This document shows, piece after piece, positions 36,177-45,782 of a DNA stretch of 60,183 bases (the stretch's first letter is position 1; each line of letters begins with the position of its first letter). The notes below the pieces were generated by a model. That model saw nothing but the letters and a program-made list of their open reading frames with translations. It did not search any database and was not told the origin of the DNA. The position numbers were made by a program, and so were the translations under genes. The DNA is from JAXMDT01 sp046348685 (lineage in GTDB: Bacteria; Pseudomonadota; Alphaproteobacteria; Rickettsiales; UBA998): NCBI GenBank assembly GCA_046348685.1, contig JAXMDT010000014.1, positions 1-60,183 on the forward strand. The letters run 5' to 3'.

Positions 36177-36685
36177 GACCGAATCTGCTCTATAAAGTTT
36201 TAGCACTTAGCTTACCCGTATTCTTTCTTTCTGCGTGTTCGATGTTCATGCATCCCGCCCCAGCACGGCCAAGCAATGGCGAGTATACCTATGCACCGAC
36301 CGAGCAGGAGAATTATGCAACCATTACCGGCTCACCGATTCACTCCATGGTTCTCAATTCTGCGGCGGGCAGCGCGTATATTACTCATATCGATGGTCAA
36401 TTGGTGCCCTATATCGATGACGGTGGATTTCAATGGATGCTTTATGGTTCGAACATGCGCGGTATCACCTTTCCACTGACGGCCGGTTCCCATGTGATTA
36501 CCTATGAGCTTCGGTCCGGCAACACCGCTTCATTTGATATGATGTTTTATGCTACTGGCGGTGAAGACTATGTGCTAAAGGCGGTGAATGAGCTGGGTGA
36601 AAATCAGAAACCTGTTTTCCACGTCTGGATCGAAGACACAAAAGCCCATATGGTTACACCGGAACAGGTGTTTGACGTGAGATAG
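36173..36685 (+). CDS. predicted lipoprotein of unknown function
   Basis: The 170-residue product has a lipoprotein signal peptide with lipobox FLSAC (Cys about position 22), followed by a Pro-rich linker and a beta-rich domain of about 120 residues (phrases like SAYITHIDGQLVPYID and PLTAGSHVITYEL). The fold may be an immunoglobulin-like or carboxypeptidase-regulatory-like sandwich, but I do not recognise a family. It is translationally coupled to kdsA and lies just before eno, so it is constitutively placed in a housekeeping cluster. Confidence 0.75.
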   Translation: MRPNLLYKVLALSLPVFFLSACSMFMHPAPARPSNGEYTYAPTEQENYATITGSPIHSMVLNSAAGSAYITHIDGQLVPYIDDGGFQWMLYGSNMRGITFPLTAGSHVITYELRSGNTASFDMMFYATGGEDYVLKAVNELGENQKPVFHVWIEDTKAHMVTPEQVFDVR

Positions 36686-36750
36686 CATACTGTGAGACTT
36701 GCAAAGTCAGCGAGAACGCGTTAAAGCCAAAACCAAATAAAGGTGTTGTA

Positions 36751-38025
<1,275 letters not shown>

Positions 38026-38026
38026 T

Positions 38027-38629
38027 ATGACCGGCAACATTAAGCAGTGGTTATATCAATTTTCTGCTTTCATTGTGACCATCTGCTTTTTTTCTTTGTC
38101 GCATGCTGATGAGCCAACCTTTCATGTGAAGATTAATTGCTTTCCTGAAGAAGGTTTCCTAACGCTTGATTCATTGCCCGTTATGTATGGCATAAATCCA
38201 GAAGATCCCGAGATGAAGAAATCGCTTTTAGAACAGGATTATTTTGAAGCACGTGATCTGGAAAAATCACCGTATCATTGCACGTTTAAGCACACCAACA
38301 GTTTAGGCTTTGAAAAAAATCTTAAAATTATTATCGAAGGGAAGACGGGTGAAATTAGTAATTCACAATGTGGAAACGCAGGAACTGAAAATATAAGGGT
38401 TGTTGTTAATGGTATTGCTTTTCCCTGGATAGATTTATCTATTGGTACATGTAACAGTCTGTATACGCAGCATCATGTGGAAATATTTGATGGTCATGTT
38501 CTGCAATGTACAAATATAATACGGGATGGCGTTGCTTATAATGACTTTGATAGCGGAAAAACTGATTACAAAGAGCTGCCTACAGAAACGAAATGCATAA
38601 GCCGTGATTACAGCTGGTTGTTGCTTTAA
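38027..38629 (+). CDS. secreted protein of unknown function, AT-rich
   Basis: The 200-residue product has a signal peptide (hydrophobic FSAFIVTICFFSLSHA, cleavage before DEP) and about eight cysteines in the mature part (INCFPEEG, YHCTFKH, SQCGNAG, GTCNSLY, LQCTNII, TKCISRD), suggesting disulfides. Start at 38027, one base after the eno stop, is chosen over an upstream in-frame ATG inside eno. By eye the base composition is more AT-rich than eno or ftsB, which hints at acquisition. The family is not recognised. A weak hairpin (CCGC...GCGG then CTTTTT) at about 38651-38672 may terminate transcription after it. Confidence 0.65.
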   Translation: MTGNIKQWLYQFSAFIVTICFFSLSHADEPTFHVKINCFPEEGFLTLDSLPVMYGINPEDPEMKKSLLEQDYFEARDLEKSPYHCTFKHTNSLGFEKNLKIIIEGKTGEISNSQCGNAGTENIRVVVNGIAFPWIDLSIGTCNSLYTQHHVEIFDGHVLQCTNIIRDGVAYNDFDSGKTDYKELPTETKCISRDYSWLLL

Positions 38630-38743
38630 GGCTGCAATTGTTCTGTATTTCCGCCATTCTTAGCGGCTTTTTCTTGTCTTGCTCGCGCTCTGGTAGCAAA
38701 ATAGCCGTAATCGTGAAAATATAAGCATTTAACCTAGAGGACT

Positions 38744-39064
38744 ATGCGCAAGGCAGCCGTACATCCGAAATTGATGGCAAAGAACTGGGCGATCAGCGGC
38801 TTTTGCGCGATCTTTTCGCTCTATCTAGCCTTTCATGCATTGCATGGCGAGCAGGGGCTCTATGCATTTTTCACGGAGTTGCACCGCCGTGACCGGCTGC
38901 AGGAAGAGCTTTATACAACGAAAAATGAGCGCATGGCGCTGGAAAGCAAGGTCAGCCGCCTGCGTGATGATTCTCTCGATCCCGATCTCCTCGACGAGGA
39001 AGCGCGTAAAAACCTCGGCATGGCAGGCAGCGATGAGATCATTTTGCTTCGCAAAAATCAGTAG
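38744..39064 (+). CDS. ftsB: septum formation initiator FtsB/DivIC family
   Basis: The 106-residue bitopic protein has an N-terminal membrane helix (WAISGFCAIFSLYLAFHAL), then a periplasmic coiled coil (RDRLQEELYTTKNERMALE) and the family C-terminal motif DPDLLDEEARKNLGM. FtsB joins FtsL and FtsQ in the divisome. The position between eno and pdhA is typical for alphaproteobacteria. AGAGG lies close upstream of the ATG. Confidence 0.9.
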   Translation: MRKAAVHPKLMAKNWAISGFCAIFSLYLAFHALHGEQGLYAFFTELHRRDRLQEELYTTKNERMALESKVSRLRDDSLDPDLLDEEARKNLGMAGSDEIILLRKNQ

Positions 39065-39132
39065 CCTGTAAACCCCGCACTTAGCCTATTGCATTGCAAC
39101 GTATACGCTGAGTTTTTCTGCTTGCTTTTTAA

Positions 39133-39148
39133 CGTGATTTATCTCACA
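39133..39148. promoter_or_regulatory. CRP-like site upstream of pdhA
   Basis: CGTGA, six bases TTTATC, TCACA matches the CRP/FNR-family consensus TGTGA-N6-TCACA at nine of ten positions. It lies 73 bases upstream of the pdhA start codon, within the only long leader of the pyruvate dehydrogenase genes. Function is inferred. Confidence 0.4.
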
Positions 39149-39164
39149 AAAGCCCATTGATTTT

Positions 39165-39180
39165 GCACAAGAAATTGTGC
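39165..39180. promoter_or_regulatory. perfect inverted repeat, candidate operator of pdhA
   Basis: GCACAA, spacer GAAA, TTGTGC. The repeat overlaps a possible -35 box TTGCAC (39163-39168), with CATAAT 19 bases downstream as a possible -10, so a bound repressor could block initiation. It is followed by a strong ribosome binding site (GGGAGGA) before the pdhA ATG. Confidence 0.4.
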
Positions 39181-39220
39181 GCTGCAACATAATTCCGCCC
39201 AGCAGGGAGGACAACTCGAT

Positions 39221-40255
39221 ATGGCGAATTCAATGGCTAAAAAACCGACGACCGGATCAACCGCAAAAAATGTTTCCCTGACGCAGGTTCCGAATAAGGA
39301 TCAGTTGCTGCAAATGTACCGCGAGATGCTGACCATCCGCCGCTTCGAGGAAAAAGCGGGGCAGCTTTATGGGATGGGTTTGATCGGTGGGTTCTGCCAC
39401 CTTTATATCGGACAGGAAGCGGTCGTCATCGGCATGCAGCATTGCATCACACCGGAAGATGCCGTGCTTACCTCGTACCGCGACCACGCGCACATGATCG
39501 CGTGCGGCATGGACCCGAACGGTATCATGGCGGAACTGACCGGTCGCATCGATGGTTATTCGCGCGGTAAGGGCGGGTCCATGCACATGTTTTCGACGGA
39601 GAAGAATTTTTACGGTGGCCACGGCATCGTCGGCGCGCAGGTGCCGATTGGAACCGGTATTGCGTTTGCGTTTAAATACCGCAACCAGAACAACGTCTGC
39701 CTAACGTATTTCGGCGATGGCTCCGCCAATCAGGGACAGGTCTACGAATCCTTCAACATGGCGAGCCTGTGGAAACTGCCGGTGATTTACATTGTCGAGA
39801 ATAATGAATACGCGATGGGCACATCGGTAAAACGCTCATCCTCAACGACGGAACTCTACCGCCGCGGCGAAGCATTCGGCATTCCGGGCAAGCAGGTGAA
39901 CGGTATGGATGTGCTGGAAGTCTACCGCGCCGGCCAGGAAGCGGTGGAATATGTAAAGAGCGGCAAAGGTCCATTCCTGCTCGAGATGAAAACCTATCGT
40001 TATCGCGGACACTCGATGTCCGATCCGGCGAAATACCGCTCGAAAGAAGAAGTTGAGGATTACAAAGAACATCATGACCCGATCACCAATATGAAAAACT
40101 GGATGATCAGCGAAAAGATTGCGAATGAGGAACTATTTGCCAAAATCGAAAAAGAAGTGAAAGAGATCGCCAACGCATCGGCCGAATTCGCCAAGAATTC
40201 ACCCGAGCCGGATGAGGGCGAGCTTTGGACCAACGTCACGCAGGATGAGCAGTAG
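39221..40255 (+). CDS. pdhA: pyruvate dehydrogenase E1 component, alpha subunit
   Basis: PdhA with PdhB decarboxylates pyruvate using thiamine diphosphate. The 344-residue product shows the E1-alpha motifs GQEAVVIGM, SYRDHAHMIACGMD, GKGGSMHMF, the ThDP motif TYFGDGSANQGQVYESFNMA ending in Asn, and YRYRGHSMSDPAKYR carrying the regulatory-loop region. An unusually strong GGGAGGA precedes the ATG. A short unrelated gene follows before pdhB. Confidence 0.96.
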   Translation: MANSMAKKPTTGSTAKNVSLTQVPNKDQLLQMYREMLTIRRFEEKAGQLYGMGLIGGFCHLYIGQEAVVIGMQHCITPEDAVLTSYRDHAHMIACGMDPNGIMAELTGRIDGYSRGKGGSMHMFSTEKNFYGGHGIVGAQVPIGTGIAFAFKYRNQNNVCLTYFGDGSANQGQVYESFNMASLWKLPVIYIVENNEYAMGTSVKRSSSTTELYRRGEAFGIPGKQVNGMDVLEVYRAGQEAVEYVKSGKGPFLLEMKTYRYRGHSMSDPAKYRSKEEVEDYKEHHDPITNMKNWMISEKIANEELFAKIEKEVKEIANASAEFAKNSPEPDEGELWTNVTQDEQ

Positions 40256-40271
40256 GGTTCGTGAGAAGTTC

Positions 40272-40538
40272 ATGACAGCGGACAATCTGGAAACATTGCT
40301 GACGGAAGGGAAAGGCATCTCCTATGCCGGTAATCCCATGACTAAGAGCTGCCACTTCACAGTAAACAGCGATGAGAAAATCGATGATCTGGACACATTA
40401 GGACGTGCTTTTATCAGGGCTTATCCTGGCGCACTGCGCGTTAGTTTGGATGCAGATAAGCGTCATCTGACGGTGGCAGCGGACAGTAAGGAAATATTTG
40501 ATCAATTACAGGCGCTGGCAAAGCGCAGCTATAACTAG
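40272..40538 (+). CDS. small protein of unknown function between pdhA and pdhB
   Basis: The 88-residue soluble protein contains HFTVNSDEKIDDLDTLGRAF and ALRVSLDADKRHLTVAADS, which looks like an alternating alpha/beta fold. The start at 40272 is chosen for the AGAAG upstream; an ATG at 40245 within pdhA is possible. It ends nine bases before pdhB. E1 alpha and beta genes are usually adjacent, so an intervening gene is unusual. The family is not recognised; a regulator or accessory of E1 is a guess. Confidence 0.6.
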   Translation: MTADNLETLLTEGKGISYAGNPMTKSCHFTVNSDEKIDDLDTLGRAFIRAYPGALRVSLDADKRHLTVAADSKEIFDQLQALAKRSYN

Positions 40539-40547
40539 GAGTTTACG

Positions 40548-41534
40548 ATGGCTAATCAAACCGTACGGGTGGCACTCAGAGACGCGATGGCGGAGGAAAT
40601 GCGCCGCGATGAGAATGTATTTGTGATGGGCGAAGAAGTCGCTGAATATCAGGGTGCCTATAAGGTGACCGAAGGATTGCTCGCGGAATTCGGCGCGCGG
40701 CGCGTGGTGGATACGCCGATTACCGAGCATGGGTTTGCCGGTCTTGCCGTTGGCGCGGCGATGATGGGCTTGCGTCCGGTTGTCGAATTCATGACCTTCA
40801 ACTTCGCGATGCAGGCGATGGACCAGATCATCAATTCCGCCGCGAAAACGCATTATATGTCTGGCGGCCAGATCAAATGCCCAATGGTGTTTCGCGGCCC
40901 GAACGGTGCGGCATCGCGCGTCGCGGCGCAGCACTCGCAATGCTATGCCAGCTGGTATGCGCATGTGCCGGGATTGAAAGTCATCGCGCCGTACGATGCG
41001 GCGGATTCCAAAGGCCTGCTTAAATCGGCCATCCGCGATCCGAACCCGATTATTTTCCTAGAGAATGAAATCATCTATGGCCGTTCCTTCGAGGTGCCGG
41101 ATGATTCGGATTATCTGGTGCCGATCGGCAAAGCATCGGTGAAGCGCGAGGGTACGGATGTAACCATCGTGACCTTCTCGATCATGGTTGGCAAAGCGCT
41201 CGAAGCTGCCGAAAAACTGGAACAGGAAGGCATCAGTGCCGAGGTGATTGATCTCCGCACGTTGCGCCCGCTCGATATCAATACGATCATCGGTTCGCTG
41301 CAAAAAACGCATCGTCTCGTCACGGTGGAAGAGGGCTGGCCGACTGCCGGTATCGGTGCTGAGATTGCGGCGCTTGTGATGGAGCATGCGTTCGACGAAC
41401 TGGATGCGCCGGTGGCGCGGGTTGCAGGCGCGGACGTGCCGCTGCCCTATGCCGCGAATCTCGAAAGGCTTGCATTACCGCAGGCAGACCATATTATCGA
41501 AGCCGTTAAAGCAATCACTTACAGGAGCGCCTGA
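40548..41534 (+). CDS. pdhB: pyruvate dehydrogenase E1 component, beta subunit
   Basis: The 328-residue protein starts directly with the E1-beta core (TVRVALRDAMAEEMRRDENV, VMGEEVAEYQGAYKVTEGL). It continues with DTPITEHGFAGLAVGAAM, the FNFAMQAMDQIINSAAK stretch, and VTVEEGWPTAGIGAEI near the C-terminus. Many alphaproteobacterial PdhB proteins carry an N-terminal lipoyl domain of about 120 residues; this one does not. AGGAG lies upstream of the ATG. Confidence 0.96.
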   Translation: MANQTVRVALRDAMAEEMRRDENVFVMGEEVAEYQGAYKVTEGLLAEFGARRVVDTPITEHGFAGLAVGAAMMGLRPVVEFMTFNFAMQAMDQIINSAAKTHYMSGGQIKCPMVFRGPNGAASRVAAQHSQCYASWYAHVPGLKVIAPYDAADSKGLLKSAIRDPNPIIFLENEIIYGRSFEVPDDSDYLVPIGKASVKREGTDVTIVTFSIMVGKALEAAEKLEQEGISAEVIDLRTLRPLDINTIIGSLQKTHRLVTVEEGWPTAGIGAEIAALVMEHAFDELDAPVARVAGADVPLPYAANLERLALPQADHIIEAVKAITYRSA

Positions 41535-41535
41535 T

Positions 41536-42303
41536 ATGTCACGTTTCTTCCGCCTGCTTTCCTTGCCGCACCCAAGACTGACATGGATGGAGAAACTCTG
41601 GTTATCGGCCTTGGTCCTCGCCATTCTGATGGCGCCGTATCTTTCGCATGCAGAAGACATCGCAGTACGCTCGATCACCGTGACCGGTGATGCCGAAGTG
41701 AAAAAGGCTCCGGATAAAGCCGATGTCAGCATCAGCGTCGAGGAAGAAAATAAAAGCCTCGAGGAAGCGCGCCGCCTGACCGACCAGCAATTGAAGTCGC
41801 TCACACGCATCGCCAAGGAAGTCGGCATCTCGGATAAGGATATGCAGACGTCGTATTCCTCAATCCAGCCGGTCTATGATTATACCGACGGCAAGCAGGT
41901 GTTTCGCGCGTACAGCGTCAATCACCAGATACTGATCACCTTGCGCGATCTCAGCAAAGTAGCAGTGCTGACCGAGAAGCTGCTCGAAGCGAAGATCGAC
42001 AATATCAATAATGTTTCCTATGGCCTGCAGAATGAAGATGCCTCGAAGGAGGAAGCACTGAAACTGGCGCTCGCCAAAGCTAAATCAAAGGCGCAGGGCA
42101 TGACCGCGGCGCTTGGAACCTCGCTTGGCCAGGTGCTGCAGATCAATGAATCCGGCGTCAGCTTCCAGCCGATTCCGGTAATGATGCGCGCGGCCAAAAT
42201 GGCGCCCGCAGCGATGGCGATGGATGCCGGTGCATCCGCACCGCCGACGGGCGAGATTGCCGTAAATGCGAATGTCAGCGTGACATTTGCTCTCAAGGAT
42301 TAA
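41536..42303 (+). CDS. SIMPL domain (DUF541) exported protein
   Basis: The 255-residue protein has an N-terminal signal/membrane segment (LWLSALVLAILMAPYLSHA) and a SIMPL domain, seen in ITVTGDAEVKKAPDKADVSI, then MQTSYSSIQPVYDY and a beta-rich C-terminus. Members such as E. coli YggE are periplasmic proteins linked to stress tolerance. The ATG lies one base after the pdhB stop; an upstream in-frame extension inside pdhB is rejected. It is another non-PDH gene lodged in the cluster, followed by heptad array 2. Confidence 0.85.
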   Translation: MSRFFRLLSLPHPRLTWMEKLWLSALVLAILMAPYLSHAEDIAVRSITVTGDAEVKKAPDKADVSISVEEENKSLEEARRLTDQQLKSLTRIAKEVGISDKDMQTSYSSIQPVYDYTDGKQVFRAYSVNHQILITLRDLSKVAVLTEKLLEAKIDNINNVSYGLQNEDASKEEALKLALAKAKSKAQGMTAALGTSLGQVLQINESGVSFQPIPVMMRAAKMAPAAMAMDAGASAPPTGEIAVNANVSVTFALKD

Positions 42304-42386
42304 GTCTTTAGTCCTTAGTCAGTAGTCGATAGTGGCTACCGGCTAAAGACTAAAACAAAGGACTAACGACTAACAACTAAGGACTA
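42303..42386. repeat. heptad-repeat hairpin array 2 (SIMPL gene/pdhC spacer)
   Basis: Twelve contiguous seven-base units fill the spacer in one register: AGTCTTT, AGTCCTT, AGTCAGT, AGTCGAT, AGTGGCT, ACCGGCT, AAAGACT, AAAACAA, AGGACTA, ACGACTA, ACAACTA, AGGACTA. The first half (AGTC core) is inverse-complementary to the second (GACTA core), so a long imperfect hairpin can form. The array begins within the upstream TAA and ends three bases before the pdhC ATG. The last unit supplies AAGGA as the pdhC ribosome binding site. Confidence 0.85.
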
Positions 42387-42389
42387 AAA

Positions 42390-43709
42390 ATGCCGATTGA
42401 AGTATTGATGCCCGCACTCTCGCCGACCATGACGGAAGGCACGCTCGCCAAATGGACCGTGAAGGAAGGCGACAAAATCAAGTCCGGTAAGGTGATTGCC
42501 GAGATCGAAACCGATAAGGCAACCATGGAAGTGGAAGCGGTGGACGAAGGCACGCTTGGCAAGATCGTCGTTCCGGCCGGCACGGAAAACGTGCCCGTGA
42601 ACCAGCTGATCGCCCTGCTCCTCGAAGACGGGGAAGATAAGAAAGCACTCGATAGCTATGCGGCAAACGCGGATAAAGGCGCTGGCGCGGTTTCCAATGC
42701 AGCGACCAGTACCGGCGAACCGGCGCAGGGCAAGGCCGAAACTAATAAGGGCAAGCCTGAACAGGCATCGGCAAAACCTTCTTCAGGCGCTGCGCCACAA
42801 GCAGCTTCTGGTGACCGCGCCAAAGCAAGCCCACTGGCAAAACGCGTCGCGGCGCAGCAGGGCGTGGATATTTACCGCATTCAAGGCACCGGCCCGCATG
42901 GCCGCGTCATTGTGGCGGATGTGGAAGATGCTGTCAGCAAGGGCGGGGCGAAAGCAGGCGGGGCGAGCTTTGCTTCCGTTGGCCGCAACCCGCAGGAATT
43001 TACCGAGATTGCCAATTCCGGCATGCGCAAGACCATTGCGAAACGTCTGCTCGAATCGAAGCAGACCGTGCCGCACTTCTACCTCTCGATCGATTGCGAT
43101 ATGACGCAGCTGAACGCGGCGCGTGAGCGCATCAACAAGGCGGCGGAAAATGCAGTCAAGGGCCAGAAGGATGCCAAGCCTGCCTACAAGCTTTCGGTCA
43201 ACGATATGATCATCAAGGCGGTGGCGATGGCGCTCCGCGAAATTCCAGCGGCGAATGCCTCGTGGACGGATTCTGCGATCCGCCAGTATAACAATGTCGA
43301 TATCTCTGTTGCAGTAGCAATGGAAGGCGGGCTGATTACGCCGATCGTGAAAAATGCCGACCAGAAATCGCTGGCGCAGATTTCCGCGGAGGCGAAAGAT
43401 TTGATCGCCCGCGCGCGCAGCGGCAAATTGCAGCCGGAAGAATACCAGGGCGGCGGATTCTCGATCTCCAACCTCGGCATGTACGGCATCAAGACGTTCT
43501 CGGCGATCATCAATCCGCCGCAGGGCTGCATCCTCGCCGTGGGTGCGAGCGAAGAGCGCGTCATTTCACGGAATGGCCAGTTCGTCGCTGTGCCGATGAT
43601 GAACGTGACCTTATCGTGCGACCACCGCGTCGTCGACGGCGCCGTCGGCGCCGAATTCCTCGCTGCGTTCAAGCGTTACATCGAAGATCCGGTGATGATG
43701 GTGGTGTAA
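42390..43709 (+). CDS. pdhC: dihydrolipoamide acetyltransferase (E2) of pyruvate dehydrogenase
   Basis: The 439-residue E2 has a single lipoyl domain (residues 1-76; lipoyl Lys in ETDKATMEVEAV) and an Ala/Lys/Gly linker. A peripheral subunit-binding domain follows (ASPLAKRVAAQQGVDIYRI, GPHGRVIVADV). The catalytic domain ends with SCDHRVVDGAVGAEFL, carrying the active-site His. E2 forms the core that binds E1 and E3. The start codon follows heptad array 2, and array 3 starts immediately after the stop. Confidence 0.96.
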   Translation: MPIEVLMPALSPTMTEGTLAKWTVKEGDKIKSGKVIAEIETDKATMEVEAVDEGTLGKIVVPAGTENVPVNQLIALLLEDGEDKKALDSYAANADKGAGAVSNAATSTGEPAQGKAETNKGKPEQASAKPSSGAAPQAASGDRAKASPLAKRVAAQQGVDIYRIQGTGPHGRVIVADVEDAVSKGGAKAGGASFASVGRNPQEFTEIANSGMRKTIAKRLLESKQTVPHFYLSIDCDMTQLNAARERINKAAENAVKGQKDAKPAYKLSVNDMIIKAVAMALREIPAANASWTDSAIRQYNNVDISVAVAMEGGLITPIVKNADQKSLAQISAEAKDLIARARSGKLQPEEYQGGGFSISNLGMYGIKTFSAIINPPQGCILAVGASEERVISRNGQFVAVPMMNVTLSCDHRVVDGAVGAEFLAAFKRYIEDPVMMVV

Positions 43710-43710
43710 T

Positions 43711-43745
43711 CAGTGGCCAGTGATCAGTAGTCAGTGGTCAGTAAA
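43711..43745. repeat. heptad-repeat array 3, left arm only
   Basis: Five units in register directly follow the pdhC stop: CAGTGGC, CAGTGAT, CAGTAGT, CAGTGGT, CAGTAAA. Unlike the other three arrays there is no complementary right arm. Instead the GC-rich dispersed hairpin and an AT-rich gene follow, so the array may have been interrupted by insertion. Confidence 0.7.
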
Positions 43746-43750
43746 ATGGG

Positions 43751-43806
43751 TGTCACCCCGGCGAAGGCCGGGGTCTACGTGGATACCGGCCTTCGCCGGT
43801 ATGACA
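43751..43806. repeat. dispersed GC-rich palindromic element
   Basis: The arms TGTCACCCCGGCGAAGGC... (43751-43774) and ...GCCTTCGCCGGTATGACA (43783-43806) are near-perfect inverse complements around an eight-base loop, and each arm contains its own CCGGCGAAGGCCGG palindrome. Elements of the form TGTCAT-CCCGCGAAGGCGGG recur in many proteobacterial intergenic regions. Translated, it gives the familiar spurious peptide GVTPAKAG, which is why the next gene seems to start early. Confidence 0.75.
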
Positions 43807-43841
43807 AAATCAGACATGCTAGTCACCATTTGGAGCATAAA

Positions 43842-44312
43842 ATGGTAATTATTGCGGCAATTATTTCTGGTTTAATTGGAGGTATAATTGTTTCGATTTT
43901 AAGCGGTAAAATCATTTGGCAATGGCAAAAGGACATTGAGCGAAAAAACAATGCAATTGATCTTTCTATTGAAGCATTGTCGGAAAGAATCGCTGATAGC
44001 TATGATTTAGAACTTCAAAAGAAACTTCAAAATGAAAATCTGCCGTTAGATTATACAATTGAGACAATGCGTAAAGCCGGGAAAGCGCAGTTCCTTTTGC
44101 ATACATATTTTAATATGCAACTAGCTAGACATTTTATAACTGTACTTATAGCGCGTCAAAAAAAGTTCTCTATAGACCAAAATGATAAGTGGATTTGGGA
44201 TCTTACAGATGCAGTTGATAATGGGCCAGCATTGGAAGAGTTTGTTTCTGAATTGAAACAAATTCAAAATGAGTTAAATAGCTGGAAGTATTTTTGGAGG
44301 AAATTGAAATGA
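43842..44312 (+). CDS. AT-rich membrane-anchored protein inserted before lpd
   Basis: The 156-residue protein begins with a membrane helix (MVIIAAIISGLIGGIIVSIL), continues with WQWQKDIERKNNAIDLSIEA and is helical and charged to the end. The frame extends upstream to 43734 through the repeats, but those residues are repeat-encoded, so ATG at 43842 is chosen. By eye it is far more AT-rich than pdhC or lpd. The stop overlaps the lpd ATG (ATGA), and its 3' end supplies the GGAGG ribosome binding site of lpd. N-terminal layout resembles the protein at 33087. The family is not recognised; recent acquisition is likely. Confidence 0.7.
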   Translation: MVIIAAIISGLIGGIIVSILSGKIIWQWQKDIERKNNAIDLSIEALSERIADSYDLELQKKLQNENLPLDYTIETMRKAGKAQFLLHTYFNMQLARHFITVLIARQKKFSIDQNDKWIWDLTDAVDNGPALEEFVSELKQIQNELNSWKYFWRKLK

Positions 44313-45706
44313 CCGAGCAATTTGATGTGATCGTGGTTGGCGGTGGGCCGGGTGGCTATGTGGCAGCGATTCGTGCCGCTCAACTGAAATTCAAGGTCGC
44401 GGTGATCGAGCGTGAGAATATGGGCGGCGTGTGCCTCAACTGGGGCTGCATCCCGACGAAAGCGCTGCTGCGCTCATCGGACATTTATCACCTGATGCAT
44501 AACCTCGACGCATTCGGTTTGTCTGCGAAAGACATCAAATTCGATTTCAAAAAAATCGTCGAGCGTTCGCGCGGTGTGGCGGCGCAGATGTCGAAGGGCA
44601 TCTCCATGCTGATGAAGAAAAACAAAGTCACCGTGATCGATGGACACGCCAAACTCACCGGCGGCGGCAAGCTGACGGTCGAAAAAGACGGCAAGAAAGT
44701 TGGTGATTATTCCGCCAAGCACATCATCCTCGCTACCGGTGCGCGGGCGCGCACGTTGCCGGGGCTGGAGCCGGATGGAAAACTGATCTGGTCATACCGT
44801 GAAGCGCTGGTGCCGAACATCATGCCGAAGAAACTGCTCGTCGTCGGCTCGGGCGCGATTGGCTCGGAGTTCGCGAGCTTCTTCCTCAACCTCGGTGCGG
44901 ACGTGACGTTGGTGGAGGTCGTTGACCGCATCCTGCCGGTGGAAGATGAGGAAATTTCCAAGCTCGTCAAAAAATCCTTCGAGAAACAGGGCATGAAAGT
45001 GATCACGGGCGCGACGGTGAAAGCACTCAAAAAAGGCAAAGAGAATGTAACCGCTACCATCGAGATCGGCGGCAAGGCGGAAGAGCAAACGTTCGACCGC
45101 GTCATCATGGCGGTGGGTATCGTCGGCAATACGGAAAATCTCGGCCTCGAGAAAACCAAGGTAAAGGTGGAGAAGAACCAGATCAAAACCGATCCGTACG
45201 GCAAAACCGATGAGCCGGGTGTTTACGCGATTGGCGATGTGGCCGGTGCGCCGTGGCTCGCGCACAAAGCCTCGCACGAAGGTATCATTTGCGTTGAGAA
45301 AATCGCCGGTGAAAAAGACGTGCATCCGATGAAGAAAGAAAATATTCCGGGCTGCACCTACTGCATGCCGCAGGTGGCCAGCGTCGGCCTCACCGAGAAA
45401 GCCGCCAAGGAAAAAGGCCTAAAAGTGAAAGTCGGCCGCTTCCCGTTCATCGGCAACGGCAAGGCCGTGGCGATGGGCGAGCCGGATGGATTGGTCAAAG
45501 TGCTTTTCGATGAAAAGACGGGTGAGTTACTGGGCGCGCACATGGTCGGCGCAGAAGTCACGGAAATGATCCAGGGCTTCGTCATCGGCAAGCAGATGGA
45601 AGCCACCGAGCTTGATTTCATGCACAGCGTCTTCCCGCACCCGACGATCTCCGAGACTATGCACGAAGCGGTGCTGGATGCTTATGGCCGTGTGATCCAT
45701 ATGTAA
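44309..45706 (+). CDS. lpd: dihydrolipoyl dehydrogenase (E3)
   Basis: E3 reoxidises dihydrolipoamide with FAD and NAD. The 465-residue flavoprotein has the FAD motif VIVVGGGPGGYVAA, the redox disulfide in GGVCLNWGCIPTKALLR, the NAD motif LLVVGSGAIGSEFASF, the second FAD site GVYAIGDVAGAPWLAHKA, and the dimer-interface His-Glu in VFPHPTISETMHE. The ATG at 44309, eleven bases after GGAGG, is preferred over 44294. It closes the PDH cluster. Confidence 0.97.
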   Translation: MTEQFDVIVVGGGPGGYVAAIRAAQLKFKVAVIERENMGGVCLNWGCIPTKALLRSSDIYHLMHNLDAFGLSAKDIKFDFKKIVERSRGVAAQMSKGISMLMKKNKVTVIDGHAKLTGGGKLTVEKDGKKVGDYSAKHIILATGARARTLPGLEPDGKLIWSYREALVPNIMPKKLLVVGSGAIGSEFASFFLNLGADVTLVEVVDRILPVEDEEISKLVKKSFEKQGMKVITGATVKALKKGKENVTATIEIGGKAEEQTFDRVIMAVGIVGNTENLGLEKTKVKVEKNQIKTDPYGKTDEPGVYAIGDVAGAPWLAHKASHEGIICVEKIAGEKDVHPMKKENIPGCTYCMPQVASVGLTEKAAKEKGLKVKVGRFPFIGNGKAVAMGEPDGLVKVLFDEKTGELLGAHMVGAEVTEMIQGFVIGKQMEATELDFMHSVFPHPTISETMHEAVLDAYGRVIHM

Positions 45707-45782
45707 TTTTGTGATTTCTGTCATCGAAATGTAAAACTTATACTCCATAAGCTACGTTTCTGACTTCAAACAGGAGCGTATT

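Noticed and set aside
43734..43841. Early start of the AT-rich gene before lpd
   Set aside because: The first 36 residues are translated from the heptad array and the dispersed hairpin (GVTPAKAG type peptide), a known annotation artefact.
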